38,054 bases of DNA from Candidatus Coproplasma excrementavium (GCA_018715195.1 DVMA01000091.1:1-38054), one strand, 5' to 3'; positions 14,937 to 23,735 are shown, counted from the first letter of the stretch. The notes: generated by a model from the letters alone, not told the origin. Made by a program: numbers and translations.

Positions 14937-16664
14937 TTATTCGACAGACTTGAGCAGTTTATCCACGGCGGCCTGCATCTTGCCGAGCGCCTCTTCTGCG
15001 TCGGCCTTGGTGTTGGCCTTTACGGAATAATAAATTTTAAGCTTGGGTTCGGTGCCCGAAGGACGAACGCATATAAAGCTGCCGTTTTCCAGCTCATAAT
15101 ATACACAGTTGGTGGTGGGGGAGCCTATGGGCGAGGTCTCACCCGTGGCAACCTCCGTCTTTATATCCTTGGAGTAGTCGCGTATATATGCCACTCTGTA
15201 AATGTCGAACTTGGTTACCTGCTTGGTCTTGAGCGCGTCAACCACGGCGTTCATATCTCTCATTGCGTTGAGACCGTGGTACTGTATGGATACGTTCTTG
15301 TCGAGCACGTATCCGTATTCCTTGTAAATTTCTTCCAGTCTTTCGGAAACGGTCTTGCCCTTGTAGTCGTAGTAGCAAACCATCTCGGCGCAAAGCATGG
15401 AGGCAACGACGGCGTCCTTATCCCTTGCGTGCGTGCCGCGAAGATAGCCGCAGCTCTCTTCAAAGCCGAATACAAAGGTGTACTTGCCGTCCTTTTCCCA
15501 CTGCTTTATCTTGTCGCCTATGAACTTGAAGCCTACGGGCACTTCAAACAGCGTAACGCCGAACTTGTTGCATATGGCGCGCGCCATTCCCGTCGTAACG
15601 AAGGATTTTACTACGGCCGCGTTTGCGGGCAGTTTGCCCTCTTCCTTGAGCCTTGTGAGAATGTAGTCAAGCAGAAGTATGCCCACCTGGTTGCCCGAAA
15701 GCGCAACAAATTCGCCGCTCTTGTTCTTTACGGCTACGCCGAGGCGGTCGCTGTCGGGGTCGGTGCCGAATACCACGGTCGCGCCTATCTTTTCGGCAAG
15801 CGCTATGCCCTTGGAAAGCGTCTCCTTGAATTCGGGGTTGGGTACTTCAACGGTGGAGAATTCGGGGTCTCTCGTCGTCTGTTCCTTTACCACGGTGGCG
15901 TTTATGCCAATCTTTTTGAGTATGGTGGTAACGGGAATGTAGCCCGAACCGTGAACGGGTGTGTACACCAGTTTGAGGTTCTTGCCGCATTTTTTGACTG
16001 CCTCTTTGGAGAGTGTGAGCTTTTTGAGCGCTCTGTAATATTTTCTGTCCACAGAGGAGGGAACAACCTTCTTATATTTTGCCAGCTGCTCTTCGGTGGG
16101 TACGGGCGCGCCGAGATAGTCGGTCTGTTTTTCTATGAATGAAACGACGGTTGCGGTGTCGTCGGGGTTCATCTGGGCGCCGTCCTCGCCGTATACCTTG
16201 TAGCCGTTGTACTGCTTGGGGTTGTGCGACGCGGTCACCATTATGCCCGCAATCGTCTTAAGGCAGCGTACCGCAAACGAAAGCATGGGTACGGGGTGCA
16301 CTTCGGGGAACACGTACGCCTTTATGTTGTTGGCCGCAAGCACTTCTGCCGCAGCGTTTGCAAATTCGTCAGACTTGAGGCGGGTATCGTAGGAAATTAC
16401 CACGCCGCGCTTCATTGCGCCCTCGCCGAGCGTCTTTATAAACTGTGCAAGACCCTGCGTTGCGCGCTTTACGGTGTATATGTTCATCATATTCGTGCCG
16501 TAGCCTATGATGCCGCGAAGGCCTGCCGTGCCGAACTGAAGTTCGGCGCCGAATCTGTACTCTATTTCCTCATTGTTGCCCTTAATGCCTTCCAGTTCGG
16601 CTCTGCCTTCGGCGCACAGTCTCGCGTCCGAAAGCCATTGATTGTATGTATCGGTATAACTCAT
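14937..16664 (-). CDS. Phosphoglucomutase/phosphomannomutase (alpha-D-phosphohexomutase)
   Basis: 575 aa, the usual length of the PgcA/PMM-type enzymes of Bacillota. It interconverts glucose 1- and 6-phosphate (or the mannose pair) and feeds cell-wall sugar synthesis. FGTAGLRG is near the N-terminus. The catalytic phosphoserine loop TASHNP is at 144-149 (Ser146), metal loop DPDSDR at 302-307, sugar-binding FGFEESCGY in domain 3, and phosphate-binding RPSGTEPKLK near the C-terminus. ATG at 16664 has GGAGGA just upstream. A longer reading reaching 16805 has no SD and runs through AT-rich promoter sequence, so it is rejected. Confidence 0.93.
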   Translation of the reverse strand: MSYTDTYNQWLSDARLCAEGRAELEGIKGNNEEIEYRFGAELQFGTAGLRGIIGYGTNMMNIYTVKRATQGLAQFIKTLGEGAMKRGVVISYDTRLKSDEFANAAAEVLAANNIKAYVFPEVHPVPMLSFAVRCLKTIAGIMVTASHNPKQYNGYKVYGEDGAQMNPDDTATVVSFIEKQTDYLGAPVPTEEQLAKYKKVVPSSVDRKYYRALKKLTLSKEAVKKCGKNLKLVYTPVHGSGYIPVTTILKKIGINATVVKEQTTRDPEFSTVEVPNPEFKETLSKGIALAEKIGATVVFGTDPDSDRLGVAVKNKSGEFVALSGNQVGILLLDYILTRLKEEGKLPANAAVVKSFVTTGMARAICNKFGVTLFEVPVGFKFIGDKIKQWEKDGKYTFVFGFEESCGYLRGTHARDKDAVVASMLCAEMVCYYDYKGKTVSERLEEIYKEYGYVLDKNVSIQYHGLNAMRDMNAVVDALKTKQVTKFDIYRVAYIRDYSKDIKTEVATGETSPIGSPTTNCVYYELENGSFICVRPSGTEPKLKIYYSVKANTKADAEEALGKMQAAVDKLLKSVE

Positions 16665-16957
16665 GATTCCTCCAAAAACGGCGCTCGCCGCGCCATCATG
16701 ATATATGGTTGGTTTACAACACAAATCCGCCCGTAAGTATGTACGCGCGATTTTATGTTCCTTGTATATAATTATATAAAAAATTTCAATCTTTGTAAAG
16801 AGCATATATGAAATTTATCGGCAAAAAATGAAATTTTTTTCAATCAATATGTCGTTAAATTACATATTTTTATATTTTTTAGCAAACGCGGCTGTTGAAT
16901 TGTCAGTTTAAAGCCCTTGTCTGTGAGTGCAAGATGCGCGTCAAGTGATGTAAAAAA

Positions 16958-16987
16958 GCGGCGCGCCGATTTATTTCGGCGCGCCGC
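16958..16987 (-). terminator. GC-rich hairpin terminator behind the membrane-protein gene
   Basis: 12-bp perfect stem (16958-16969 with 16976-16987). On the - strand it is followed by TTTTTTACATC, so it fits the gene ending at 17164 even though it is about 180 bp away. Confidence 0.6.
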
Positions 16988-17083
16988 ACAAGATTTGCTT
17001 TTTTATTGAATGATGTTTGCGGGCGGTATATATGCTAAGTAAAGGATATATTCTCCGCATTTTTTCAGTGCAGATTTTTCTTT

Positions 17084-17152
17084 GGAAGTTCAAAGGCGCT
17101 CTCTGCCGCCTGAAAGGAAAGTTCAAAGGCGCGCTGTCTGCCGCGCAGAAAA
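17084..17152. repeat. Imperfect tandem repeat, two ~34-bp units
   Basis: Unit 1 (17084-17115) and unit 2 (17116-17152) both begin GGAA(A)GTTCAAAGGCGC, pass through TCTGCCGC and end in GAAA. Each can form a GGCG...CGCC-type hairpin. It lies just behind the membrane-protein stop codon. Confidence 0.55.
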
Positions 17153-17163
17153 TCGGTTGACGG

Positions 17164-18123
17164 TTACTCGCCGCGCAGGAATTCCGCACGCGAAGTTTCC
17201 TTTTCGTGTTCGGGCTTTACTATGGTGCGCTTGTCGGTGAAATACTTGAGTTTGTTGTTGTCGCAGTAGTTTGCAAACTGGTAGCACAGCAGATATAAAA
17301 AGCTGAGCGGAACGGTTATTATCAGCGCGGCGCCGAAAGTACCTATGAACCCGAGCATATTCACCGCGAGTATGAGCACGATGGAGGAGGCGTAGAAAGA
17401 GAAAGTGGAGGCGGCTCTTCCGCTTTCAAGCGTAAAGGAGTAAGCCATTGCCTGACCCATCTTTTTCTTTCCGCATATGAGTGCGGGCAGCCAGTCGGAT
17501 ATGAACATCATCTTCACGCCGACTAGCAGCATCATGAACAGTACGAACAGGAAAATCTGTATCAGCAGGAACAGTCCGTTGAATGCCACAAACAGCAACA
17601 GATACAATACAACCAGGCATACTGCCGTATATACAAAGGAAATGGGCACGTATATAACCGAATACAGCGCAGCCTTGCCGAGATTCTTTATAAGCGTAGC
17701 AAGGAAGGGTGAGTTTGCGTGCATGGCCATCTTGTCGTTTATCACAGAGCCCGCCGCATATGTGCCCAGGCCTATGAAAAAGTCGCTCAGCAGCATTGAA
17801 ACGCAGAGTCCCGCGGCGCTCAGCGCAAGTTCGGTGGGGTGTTCGCCAAGGTACTGCACAAGTCCCGTAAAGTTTTCCTTTATGTCAGAAAAGTGGGTGG
17901 CAAGGTTCATAAGATTGCCGTTCAGCATCTCTTTGAACATAGTGTCGAACGAACCTATCAGCGCTTCGTACGCCTCCACGCCCGAAAGTTTATCCAGGAA
18001 CGGGATGATTATCGCCATGCATATGCCCGTGGTAATGGCCATTACCACAAGAATGTACAGCAGCAGTTTGTACGTCACCCTGAAATTGTCTATGAGTACT
18101 TGTATTGTGTGTTTGAATCTCAT
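17164..18123 (-). CDS. Polytopic membrane protein of unknown function
   Basis: 319 aa with about six hydrophobic segments: near residues 20-45, 100-130, 155-180, 180-215, 240-265 and 265-290. N-terminus (MRFKHTIQVLIDNFRVTYK) and C-terminus (charged, KPEHEKETSRAEFLRGE) both look cytoplasmic. No catalytic motif or transporter signature is visible, and I do not recognise the family. ATG at 18123 follows AAGAGG; an upstream reading to 18186 has no SD. It may be cotranscribed with the phosphoesterase gene 184 bp upstream, though the gap is large. Confidence 0.7.
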   Translation of the reverse strand: MRFKHTIQVLIDNFRVTYKLLLYILVVMAITTGICMAIIIPFLDKLSGVEAYEALIGSFDTMFKEMLNGNLMNLATHFSDIKENFTGLVQYLGEHPTELALSAAGLCVSMLLSDFFIGLGTYAAGSVINDKMAMHANSPFLATLIKNLGKAALYSVIYVPISFVYTAVCLVVLYLLLFVAFNGLFLLIQIFLFVLFMMLLVGVKMMFISDWLPALICGKKKMGQAMAYSFTLESGRAASTFSFYASSIVLILAVNMLGFIGTFGAALIITVPLSFLYLLCYQFANYCDNNKLKYFTDKRTIVKPEHEKETSRAEFLRGE

Positions 18124-18306
18124 AAATGCCTCTTTTATGGGTTTATGTAAAGTCGGCACAGCGGAAATTTTGCTCCGCGTCCGCAAAAATTATCTTTGGC
18201 AGTACCACGCTCAGACCGCAGGGAAAAGCAAGACGGTCTGCAAAAAAGCGCAGACTTTTGCCGTCCGAAAAAGCCGTAAGAGCGGGGATATGTGCCGTCT
18301 GTTGCG

Positions 18307-18783
18307 TCAGAACGGCCTTACGGGCACTATCTTTTCCACGGCCTTGCCCTCGTGCACGGCAAGATAGCAGTAGCTGTTTTCGCTGTAACGCGAAAGATTG
18401 CCGGGGTTTATAAGCTTTACGCCGTCCACCTCGTCAACGCGCGCCTCGTGCGTGTGTCCGTACAGCGCAATGCTGCATCCGCGCATCTTCGCCTCTTCGG
18501 CAAGGCGGGTCAGCGTCTGCTTTACGGAGTACATATGTCCGTGACACATAAAAATTTTAACGCCTTCAACTTCTTCAACGCGCTCGTCCTCGCCAAGCTT
18601 GTCAAAGTCGCAGTTGCCGTTTATCACAATTGTCTTGTCGGGGTACTTTCCGCGCACGTATCCGCCGTCGGAAGAGAGGTCCCCAAGGTGTACTATTATG
18701 TCGCAGTCAGCGAAAACCGGGTCAAGTCTGTCAAGAGCGGCACGGTTGCGGTGGCTGTCCGATACAATTATCAATGATTTCAT
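18307..18783 (-). CDS. YfcE/MJ0936-family metallophosphoesterase
   Basis: 158 aa, the compact calcineurin-like phosphodiesterase fold. Metal-binding motifs are in order: SDSHRN (about 8-13), HLGDLSSDGG (about 32-41), GNCDFD (about 56-61), CHGHMYS (about 80-86) and GHTHEARV (about 109-116). Enzymes of this family hydrolyse phosphodiesters with Mn or Ni; the natural substrate is unknown. It begins 34 bp after the RdgB gene on the same strand. The same rdgB-phosphoesterase pairing is common in Bacillota (ysnA-ysnB). Confidence 0.9.
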   Translation of the reverse strand: MKSLIIVSDSHRNRAALDRLDPVFADCDIIVHLGDLSSDGGYVRGKYPDKTIVINGNCDFDKLGEDERVEEVEGVKIFMCHGHMYSVKQTLTRLAEEAKMRGCSIALYGHTHEARVDEVDGVKLINPGNLSRYSENSYCYLAVHEGKAVEKIVPVRPF

Positions 18784-18817
18784 TTTTCTTATGTACGGTT
18801 GCCGCTTACCGCCTGCT

Positions 18818-19405
18818 TTACGACTGTTTTAAAAGCGCAATCTTTTCCATCAGGTCTTTCAGCGCCCTTGCCCTGTGCGAAACTTTGTTCTTTTCCCGCT
18901 CCGTGGCCTCGCCGAAACTCTTTGAAAGGTCGTCGGAATAGAACAGACTGTCGTACCCGAAACCGTGCTTTCCGCACTCTTGTTCAAGGATATGTCCGTC
19001 CGTTCTGCCCACGCCGAAAAGCATTCTTCCGTCGGGGAAGTACAGGCATACGGCACATTCAAAGTGCGCGCTGCGGTCGTGAGCGTCCTTCATTCTGCGC
19101 AGCAACAGCTCGCGGTTGGCCTTTTCGCCCTCGCCCGAAAAACGGGCAGAGTAAATTCCCGGCGCGCCGCCAAGAAAGTCCACGCATAGCCCCGAATCGT
19201 CTGCAAGCGCGGGTTTGCCCAGCGCGCGGCTGACCGCCTTTGCCTTTATGAGCGCGTTTTCGCGGAAGGAGGAACCCGTCTCTTCGATTTCCTCGTTAAA
19301 GCCCGCTTCGTGCATGGGAATGATGCGCGCGCCCTTGAAAATTTTCTGAATTTCCCTGATTTTGCCCTCGTTGCCGCTTGCGGCTATAAGTTCGCTGATT
19401 TCCAT
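18818..19405 (-). CDS. rdgB: XTP/dITP diphosphatase (RdgB/HAM1 family)
   Basis: 195 aa. Hydrolyses deaminated purine nucleoside triphosphates to monophosphates, keeping inosine and xanthine out of DNA and RNA. Visible motifs are AASGNEGKIREI (substrate loop at the N-terminus), GSSFRENALIKAKAV, ADDSGLCVDFLGGAPGIYSA (catalytic Asp and pocket), FGYDSLF and KNKVSHRARAL near the C-terminus, all in family order. ATG at 19405 follows GAGGC; an upstream reading to 19603 adds 66 unrelated residues and is rejected. First gene of a pair with the phosphoesterase. Confidence 0.93.
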   Translation of the reverse strand: MEISELIAASGNEGKIREIQKIFKGARIIPMHEAGFNEEIEETGSSFRENALIKAKAVSRALGKPALADDSGLCVDFLGGAPGIYSARFSGEGEKANRELLLRRMKDAHDRSAHFECAVCLYFPDGRMLFGVGRTDGHILEQECGKHGFGYDSLFYSDDLSKSFGEATEREKNKVSHRARALKDLMEKIALLKQS

Positions 19406-19859
19406 AAGTATGCCTCGCAATTTTGTGCCGCCGTCGCGGCAGAGGGGCGTCGGCCCCGTCTGTATGCGGTCTGCCTCGGCAGAGCCGTAAGGGGTAATGG
19501 GGGTACGCGCAGAAAAAAATTTCCGTGCAGAAGATTTTTTTTCTTTGCGTAAAAAATCTTCTGCTTTCAGTATATACCAAAATTGCGCAAAAGTAAAGAG
19601 CAAATTTTTGCGCCGCCTATATAATTTGTAAAAAGAGTACCTGCGGACGCGGTATATGCCGAAAATAATTAAAATAATTTTTTTAAATGAGCTTTTGCGC
19701 GGCGACCGAATAAATTTTTTTCTGCTTGGCGGCTGTCAAATAAGGGGAAAGCCGTTGTTTGCGGCATATATGCGCCTTAATTGGCTTTGGGCAGAATATC
19801 TTTTGGCGGTATGATTAAAGAAAAAAAAGCGCGGTATTTGCGACATATGTGCGGGGCAA
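19406..19859. other. 454-bp intergenic region with hairpin and two dispersed repeats
   Basis: Contains an exact 14-bp inverted repeat (19527-19540 with 19551-19564) just upstream of rdgB, a long AT-rich tract (19590-19720), and two copies of the dispersed repeat (19754-19783 and 19834-19861). No gene is credible. Confidence 0.5.
19754..19783 (+). repeat. Dispersed palindromic-core repeat, copy 5
   Basis: GTTGTTTGCGGCATATATGC then GCCTTAATTG, in the rdgB-trmL gap. Confidence 0.55.
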
Positions 19860-19861
19860 TT
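19834..19861 (+). repeat. Dispersed palindromic-core repeat, copy 6
   Basis: GTATTTGCGACATATGTGCG then GGGCAATT. It runs into the stop codon of trmL. Confidence 0.5.
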
Positions 19862-20366
19862 ACTTTTTTGCCTCGTCCCAGCTGTGACGGTGCAGGTTGC
19901 CGCGCGTTTCAAGTCCTTCAAAACCCGTCTGGCGGAGCGCCTCGTATACGGCAATCGCCGCGGCGTTGGAAAGATTCAGGCTGCGCGCCTCGTTTATCAT
20001 AGGTATTCTCACGCACTCTTCGGGGTGCTGCAGCAACAGTTCTTCGTCAAGACCGCGCGTCTCCTTTCCGAATACAAGGAAGTCGCCCTCGCGGTACTCG
20101 GCGTCTGTATGGCGCACGCGCGCCTTGGTCGTGTAAAAATGAAAGCGTGCATCGGGGTATTTTGCGCACAGTTCGTCAAAATTTTCGTAGACGTATACAT
20201 TCACAAGGTGCCAGTAGTCCAGCCCCGCGCGCTTTAAATATTTGTCCGAAATGTCAAAGCCAAGCGGCTTTATGAGGTGCAGATTGCACCCGGTTGCCGC
20301 GCAGGTGCGCGCTATGTTGCCCGTATTCTGCGGAATTTCGGGCTCCACAAGTACTATATTGAACAT
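19860..20366 (-). CDS. trmL: tRNA (cytidine/uridine-34-2'-O)-methyltransferase
   Basis: 168 aa SPOUT-class enzyme that methylates the ribose of the wobble base of tRNA-Leu isoacceptors. The N-terminus NIVLVEPEIPQNTGNIARTC is characteristic. The AdoMet-binding trefoil knot shows FGKETRGLDEELL and PMINEARSLNLSNAAAIAVY (about 100-150). Length is the family norm. Single gene between two intergenic repeat regions; its stop codon overlaps a dispersed repeat copy. Confidence 0.93.
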   Translation of the reverse strand: MFNIVLVEPEIPQNTGNIARTCAATGCNLHLIKPLGFDISDKYLKRAGLDYWHLVNVYVYENFDELCAKYPDARFHFYTTKARVRHTDAEYREGDFLVFGKETRGLDEELLLQHPEECVRIPMINEARSLNLSNAAAIAVYEALRQTGFEGLETRGNLHRHSWDEAKK

Positions 20367-20485
20367 AAATTTCCTTTCGGGTCTGTACCCGCAGTTTATA
20401 TATTTTCGTCTGATTTTAGCATATTTTTAAGCATAAGGCAAGCATTGCGGGCAGGTGGCGCAAGGCTTGCCGATATATAAAAAAA

Positions 20486-20506
20486 CGGGGGAGCCGCGCT
20501 CCCCCG
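20486..20506 (-). terminator. Terminator behind the XRE regulator
   Basis: 9-bp stem CGGGGGAGC/GCTCCCCCG with CGC loop. On the - strand a TTTTTTTATA run follows. It lies directly behind the stop codon at 20510. Confidence 0.85.
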
Positions 20507-20509
20507 AAC

Positions 20510-21262
20510 TTACTTTTTTCTGCTGTTTTTTATTGCCTCTTTTATTATGTCGAAAATTATTGAAAGTATTACCGCGGCAATGAATATCACCCACGCGGGG
20601 TGCCACAGGTCGCATAAAAAACCTGTAAGCAGGTAAGTCGCCGCTGCAAACACTATCACCGAATCGCGCAGTCCGCGCATTATTCCGACCGCCGCGCAGT
20701 CTCTTTTTCTGACAATTCCGTCGGTAAAAATGGCGACTGCGAGCGCGAATATAAAGACCACCCACGCAGGGTGCCACAGATTGAGTATGGCGCCCAGGCA
20801 GATGTATACTATCGCCGCAACCGCAAAAATTATGCCCGTCGCCGCCGAACTTATAATCTGCCTTTTTATGTGCCGTTTTGTCCTTTTGGGCAGGGTTGAA
20901 AAGTTTTTTACTCTTTCAGCCTCTTCCCTGGTCATTTCAAGGGGATTGTTACTTTCGCGCGTTTCCGCATAGTCTGAATGGGGTTCGCCGTCTTTGTTCT
21001 CGGGCGGCGCGTTCTGCCATTTTCCAATGTCGCAACCGTTCTCGTTTTCCGTAAAATATTTTTGTGCGTTGCCGCGCATGAGCACGTCCATCGATACGTT
21101 GAAAATGTCGCAGAGCTGCATTATCTTTTCCGTTTCGGGGAAGGCGTCGCCCGTTTCCCACTTGCTCACCGACTGCCGCGATACGCCTACAAGGTCGGAA
21201 AGTTCTTCCTGCGTTATCCCTCGCAGTTTTCTTAAATACTGAATGTTCTGTGCAAAACTCAT
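20510..21262 (-). CDS. Membrane-anchored XRE-family regulator with duplicated 2-TM module
   Basis: 250 aa. An N-terminal Cro/CI HTH (about 5-62) contains RGITQEELSDLVGVSRQSVS and KWETGDAFPE. A charged linker (about 70-125) precedes a membrane part with two similar repeats: ICLGAILNLWHPAWVVFIFA and LLTGFLCDLWHPAWVIFIAA. Each repeat is one hairpin of two membrane helices, so the domain arose by duplication. Likely a sensor that ties DNA binding to a membrane signal; ligand unknown. ATG at 21262 follows AAGGAGCG. It is divergent from perR. Confidence 0.85.
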   Translation of the reverse strand: MSFAQNIQYLRKLRGITQEELSDLVGVSRQSVSKWETGDAFPETEKIMQLCDIFNVSMDVLMRGNAQKYFTENENGCDIGKWQNAPPENKDGEPHSDYAETRESNNPLEMTREEAERVKNFSTLPKRTKRHIKRQIISSAATGIIFAVAAIVYICLGAILNLWHPAWVVFIFALAVAIFTDGIVRKRDCAAVGIMRGLRDSVIVFAAATYLLTGFLCDLWHPAWVIFIAAVILSIIFDIIKEAIKNSRKK

Positions 21263-21432
21263 TGTCCGCTCCTTAAACTCAGACCGCATTTTTACCCTGA
21301 ATCTGTGCGGTTGTAAGTAAATTATAAATTAGCTTTGCCACAATTTCAACCACCTTTTCGTTGCCTGCATTAAAAATTTTTGTCAACTTTCGGTTGCGCT
21401 TAAGCCCGTGTGCCCAATCTGCGCTCAAAGTA

Positions 21433-21481
21433 TTGACAAATCTGCATAATTATGTTAAAGTAATAATAATCAATATTATTA
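21433..21481 (+). promoter_or_regulatory. perR promoter with candidate PerR/Fur-type operator
   Basis: TTGACA (21433-21438), 17 nt, TAAAGT (21456-21461). An AT-rich inverted repeat TAATAAT-N7-ATTATTA (21461-21481) covers the start of transcription and resembles a Per or Fur box, suggesting autorepression. Confidence 0.65.
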
Positions 21482-21531
21482 AATTTACAGATATGCACAT
21501 GGCGCGGAGCTTCCGCAAAAGCGCATTTGTG

Positions 21532-21984
21532 ATGAGAAACATGAAAAAACAGAGGAATACCGCACAGAAGAGGATAATCATGGGTGCACTGGAGTGCGCC
21601 GACCACCCTACGGCCACGGAACTTTATGAGGACGTGCACGCCGTAAACCCGCATATCAGCAAGGCTACCGTGTTCCGCGTGCTTTCGCAGTATGCCGAAA
21701 ACGGAGAAATACGCAGACTTCACCTGCCCGGCACGGACGAGCGTTACGACGCCACTATGACCCCGCACGCGCACATGCGCTGCGCAATCTGCGGCAGAAT
21801 AGAGGATGTATCTTTTCCCGGACTTGAAAACATACTCGGCGCAAGCGAGCTGGAAGGATTTGAAATTTACTCCGCCGAACTTGACTTTGTGGGAAGGTGC
21901 AGGCAATGCGCCGAGGCGGGCCGTACTTTAAACGGCGGCGACAAAGAGACGGAAAACACTGTTTCAGACGGCGCAAGCGCTTAA
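21532..21984 (+). CDS. perR: PerR-type peroxide-responsive repressor, Fur family
   Basis: About 150 aa from ATG at 21532. Winged-helix DNA-binding domain (to about residue 75) includes HPTATELYEDVHAVNPHISK and ATVFRVLSQYAENGEI. The ligand region ERYDATMTPHAHMRCAICG carries the Asp and His residues of the PerR regulatory metal site. The structural zinc site has CAIC and CRQC. The PGLENI segment after it matches PerR better than Fur or Zur. Start choice is uncertain: ATGs at 21493, 21532 and 21541 are in frame and none has an SD. The rubrerythrin gene follows, fitting a peroxide regulon. Confidence 0.85.
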   Translation: MRNMKKQRNTAQKRIIMGALECADHPTATELYEDVHAVNPHISKATVFRVLSQYAENGEIRRLHLPGTDERYDATMTPHAHMRCAICGRIEDVSFPGLENILGASELEGFEIYSAELDFVGRCRQCAEAGRTLNGGDKETENTVSDGASA

Positions 21985-21993
21985 GCTTTATAA

Positions 21994-22021
21994 CTGATTG
22001 AACGGCATATATGCCTTAATT
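21994..22021 (+). repeat. Dispersed palindromic-core repeat, copy 7
   Basis: TGATTGAACGGCATATATGC then CTTAATTA. The core GGCATATATGCC is an exact palindrome. It lies between perR and the rubrerythrin gene. Confidence 0.45.
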
Positions 22022-22080
22022 AACGGCTATCGGGGAGCGGGTAACTCCGCCCCGTAAAAATAAAAACGGAGGTCTTTTTT

Positions 22081-22617
22081 ATGAAAGAACTTAAAGGAAC
22101 GAAAACTGAACAGAACCTGCACGCCGCGTTCTCGGGCGAGAGCCAGGCGCGCAACAAATACACCTATTTTGCATCCGTTGCAAAAAAAGAGGGGTATAAC
22201 CAGATAGCCGCCATTTTCGAAGAGACGGCCAACAACGAAAAAGAACACGCAAAAATGTGGTTCAAGCTGTTGCAAGGCATAGGCGATACCAGGGCTAACC
22301 TCGTTGCCGCGGCAGAGGGCGAAAATTATGAATGGACGGACATGTATCCCGAATTTGCGCGCGTTGCAAGGGAGGAAGGGTTCGAGTCCATCGCCGTAAT
22401 GTTTGAACGCGTGGCTGAAGTGGAGAAGGAACACGAGGAGCGCTACAAAAAGCTGCTCGCCAACGTTGAGGGCGGCAAGGTGTTCATAAGCGACGACGTG
22501 GCTATGTGGCAGTGCACCAACTGCGGCGCCATAATAATCGGCAAGGAAGCTCCCGAAGTGTGCCCCGTGTGCGCTCACCCCAAGGCATATTTCCAGCTCA
22601 AGCCCACCAACTATTGA
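22081..22617 (+). CDS. rbr: Rubrerythrin
   Basis: 178 aa cytoplasmic peroxide reductase of anaerobes. The ferritin-like diiron domain supplies Glu/His ligands in [28 protein letters not shown] and [14 protein letters not shown]. The C-terminal rubredoxin-like iron site reads [12 protein letters not shown] and [11 protein letters not shown]. Domain order and length are standard. ACGGAGGT gives a strong SD. It lies ~96 bp behind perR and may be read from perR or from its own promoter. A moderate GC hairpin at 22031-22054 stands before the SD. Two strong terminators follow. Confidence 0.95.
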   Translation: MKELKGTKTEQNLHAAFSGESQARNKYTYFASVAKKEGYNQIAAIFEETANNEKEHAKMWFKLLQGIGDTRANLVAAAEGENYEWTDMYPEFARVAREEGFESIAVMFERVAEVEKEHEERYKKLLANVEGGKVFISDDVAMWQCTNCGAIIIGKEAPEVCPVCAHPKAYFQLKPTNY

Positions 22618-22629
22618 TAAAATTAAAGT

Positions 22630-22660
22630 GCGCCGCGCGGAAAAACTTTCCGCGCGGCGC
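22630..22660 (+). terminator. Terminator after rubrerythrin
   Basis: Exact 14-bp stem (22630-22643 with 22647-22660), AAC loop, followed by TTATCTT. Confidence 0.75.
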
Positions 22661-22671
22661 TTATCTTGTAA

Positions 22672-22706
22672 AAACAGCCGCCCGCTTGTCAAGCGGGCGG
22701 CTGTTT
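22672..22706 (-). terminator. Second back-to-back terminator
   Basis: Exact 16-bp stem (22672-22687 with 22691-22706), GTC loop, U-rich tail TTTTACAAG on the - strand. It probably serves the GDPD gene that ends at 22739. Confidence 0.75.
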
Positions 22707-22738
22707 ATGTAATGCACGCCTGTGCAACATATTTTGTA

Positions 22739-23512
22739 TTATGCCTGCGCGCCGTCTGTCGGGGCGGGCAGAGGGGGCAGTATGTGCTCAAAGATTATGT
22801 TGTCCGCGGTACGCCTTGCGCGCTTTTCCTTTTCGTCGCTGTTTACCGTCCACGCAAGCACCTGAACGCCGCGCTTTTTCTTTGCGGCCACGTACTTGTT
22901 GGGCAGATAGTTTATGTCGTAGGAGATGAAGTCGGCGTGCATGTACCTGAACAGCCTCAGAGAGAGCAGCACATAGTTTACGAACCTGTGGTTGCGCACA
23001 AGCCTGAACGAACACAGATACCCCACCGAATATTCCCGCGTGCGCTCTTTTAAGTATCTGACGGCCTTGGGGTGGAAGGACTGCATCGCCACAAGGTCCT
23101 TTCTGGGATAGTTTTTAAGCTGCATTAAAAGCACGTCGGCCTGTCGTTCGTTGAATTTGCGGCGGAATTTGAGCTCTATGAGAATGGGTACGCGGCCGTC
23201 AACCAGTTCAAGCACGTCCGAAAGCATTGGAATCCGCTGTCCGTCCCGCAGTCGGTAGTCCTTGAGCTTCTGCGTGGTGAGCTGTTCTACTATGCCGCTC
23301 TTGCCCGTCACGCGCGACAAAAAGCTGTCGTGTATGACCGCAAGGTTGCCGTCAAGCGTAAGATGTACGTCTATTTCAATGGCGTACCCCTTTTCAACTG
23401 CCAGGCGGAAGGCTTCAAGCGAGTTTTCGCATACCTCCTCCGAATGGAGTCCCCTGTGCGCTATGGGATACTTTATGAAATTTTCGTTTAACTTCATTTT
23501 TACGCTGTCCAT
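22739..23512 (-). CDS. Glycerophosphodiester phosphodiesterase
   Basis: 257 aa. GDPD TIM-barrel enzyme that cleaves glycerophosphodiesters to glycerol 3-phosphate and an alcohol. Catalytic motifs are AHRGLHSE (about 19-26), ENSLEAF, EIDVHLTLDG with metal Glu/Asp, and AVIHDS (catalytic His), followed by PILIELK and a late YDINYLPN segment. No signal peptide, so probably cytoplasmic. The first ATG (23512) has GGCGGAAG 7 nt upstream; an alternative at 23497 lacks an SD. The predicted promoter lies over 200 bp upstream, giving a long leader. Confidence 0.88.
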   Translation of the reverse strand: MDSVKMKLNENFIKYPIAHRGLHSEEVCENSLEAFRLAVEKGYAIEIDVHLTLDGNLAVIHDSFLSRVTGKSGIVEQLTTQKLKDYRLRDGQRIPMLSDVLELVDGRVPILIELKFRRKFNERQADVLLMQLKNYPRKDLVAMQSFHPKAVRYLKERTREYSVGYLCSFRLVRNHRFVNYVLLSLRLFRYMHADFISYDINYLPNKYVAAKKKRGVQVLAWTVNSDEKEKRARRTADNIIFEHILPPLPAPTDGAQA

Positions 23513-23735
23513 ATAGTGCTTCCGCCGTGAGCGGACTTTCCCGCCCGAGTGTGTGAATGAGGCGTCAGGTTTTTCCCCTTCGCCTAAGTATTTTCAGCCG
23601 CAGAATTGCTGTCGCGGCATTAAAATTTTATGTGTGAAAAACTGGTCGGAACGCGGTGAAAAAACATATTCGTTCCATAATATTTATACCCCGAGGGATA
23701 CACGCAAAAACGCTATGGAACATTTTTCCGCCGCC

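Larger units (their letters stand above)
16665..17163. other. 499-bp intergenic region
   Basis: The right-hand AT-rich stretch (about 16740-16900) should carry the phosphoglucomutase promoter. It also holds the hairpin at 16958-16987 and the tandem repeat at 17084-17152. No coding frame is credible. Confidence 0.5.

Noticed and set aside
23513-23545. GGGAAAGTCCGCTCACG resembles the 5' conserved part of bacterial RNase P RNA on the - strand.
   Set aside because: The GDPD coding region starts within ~30 bp, and none of the other conserved RNase P segments is present.
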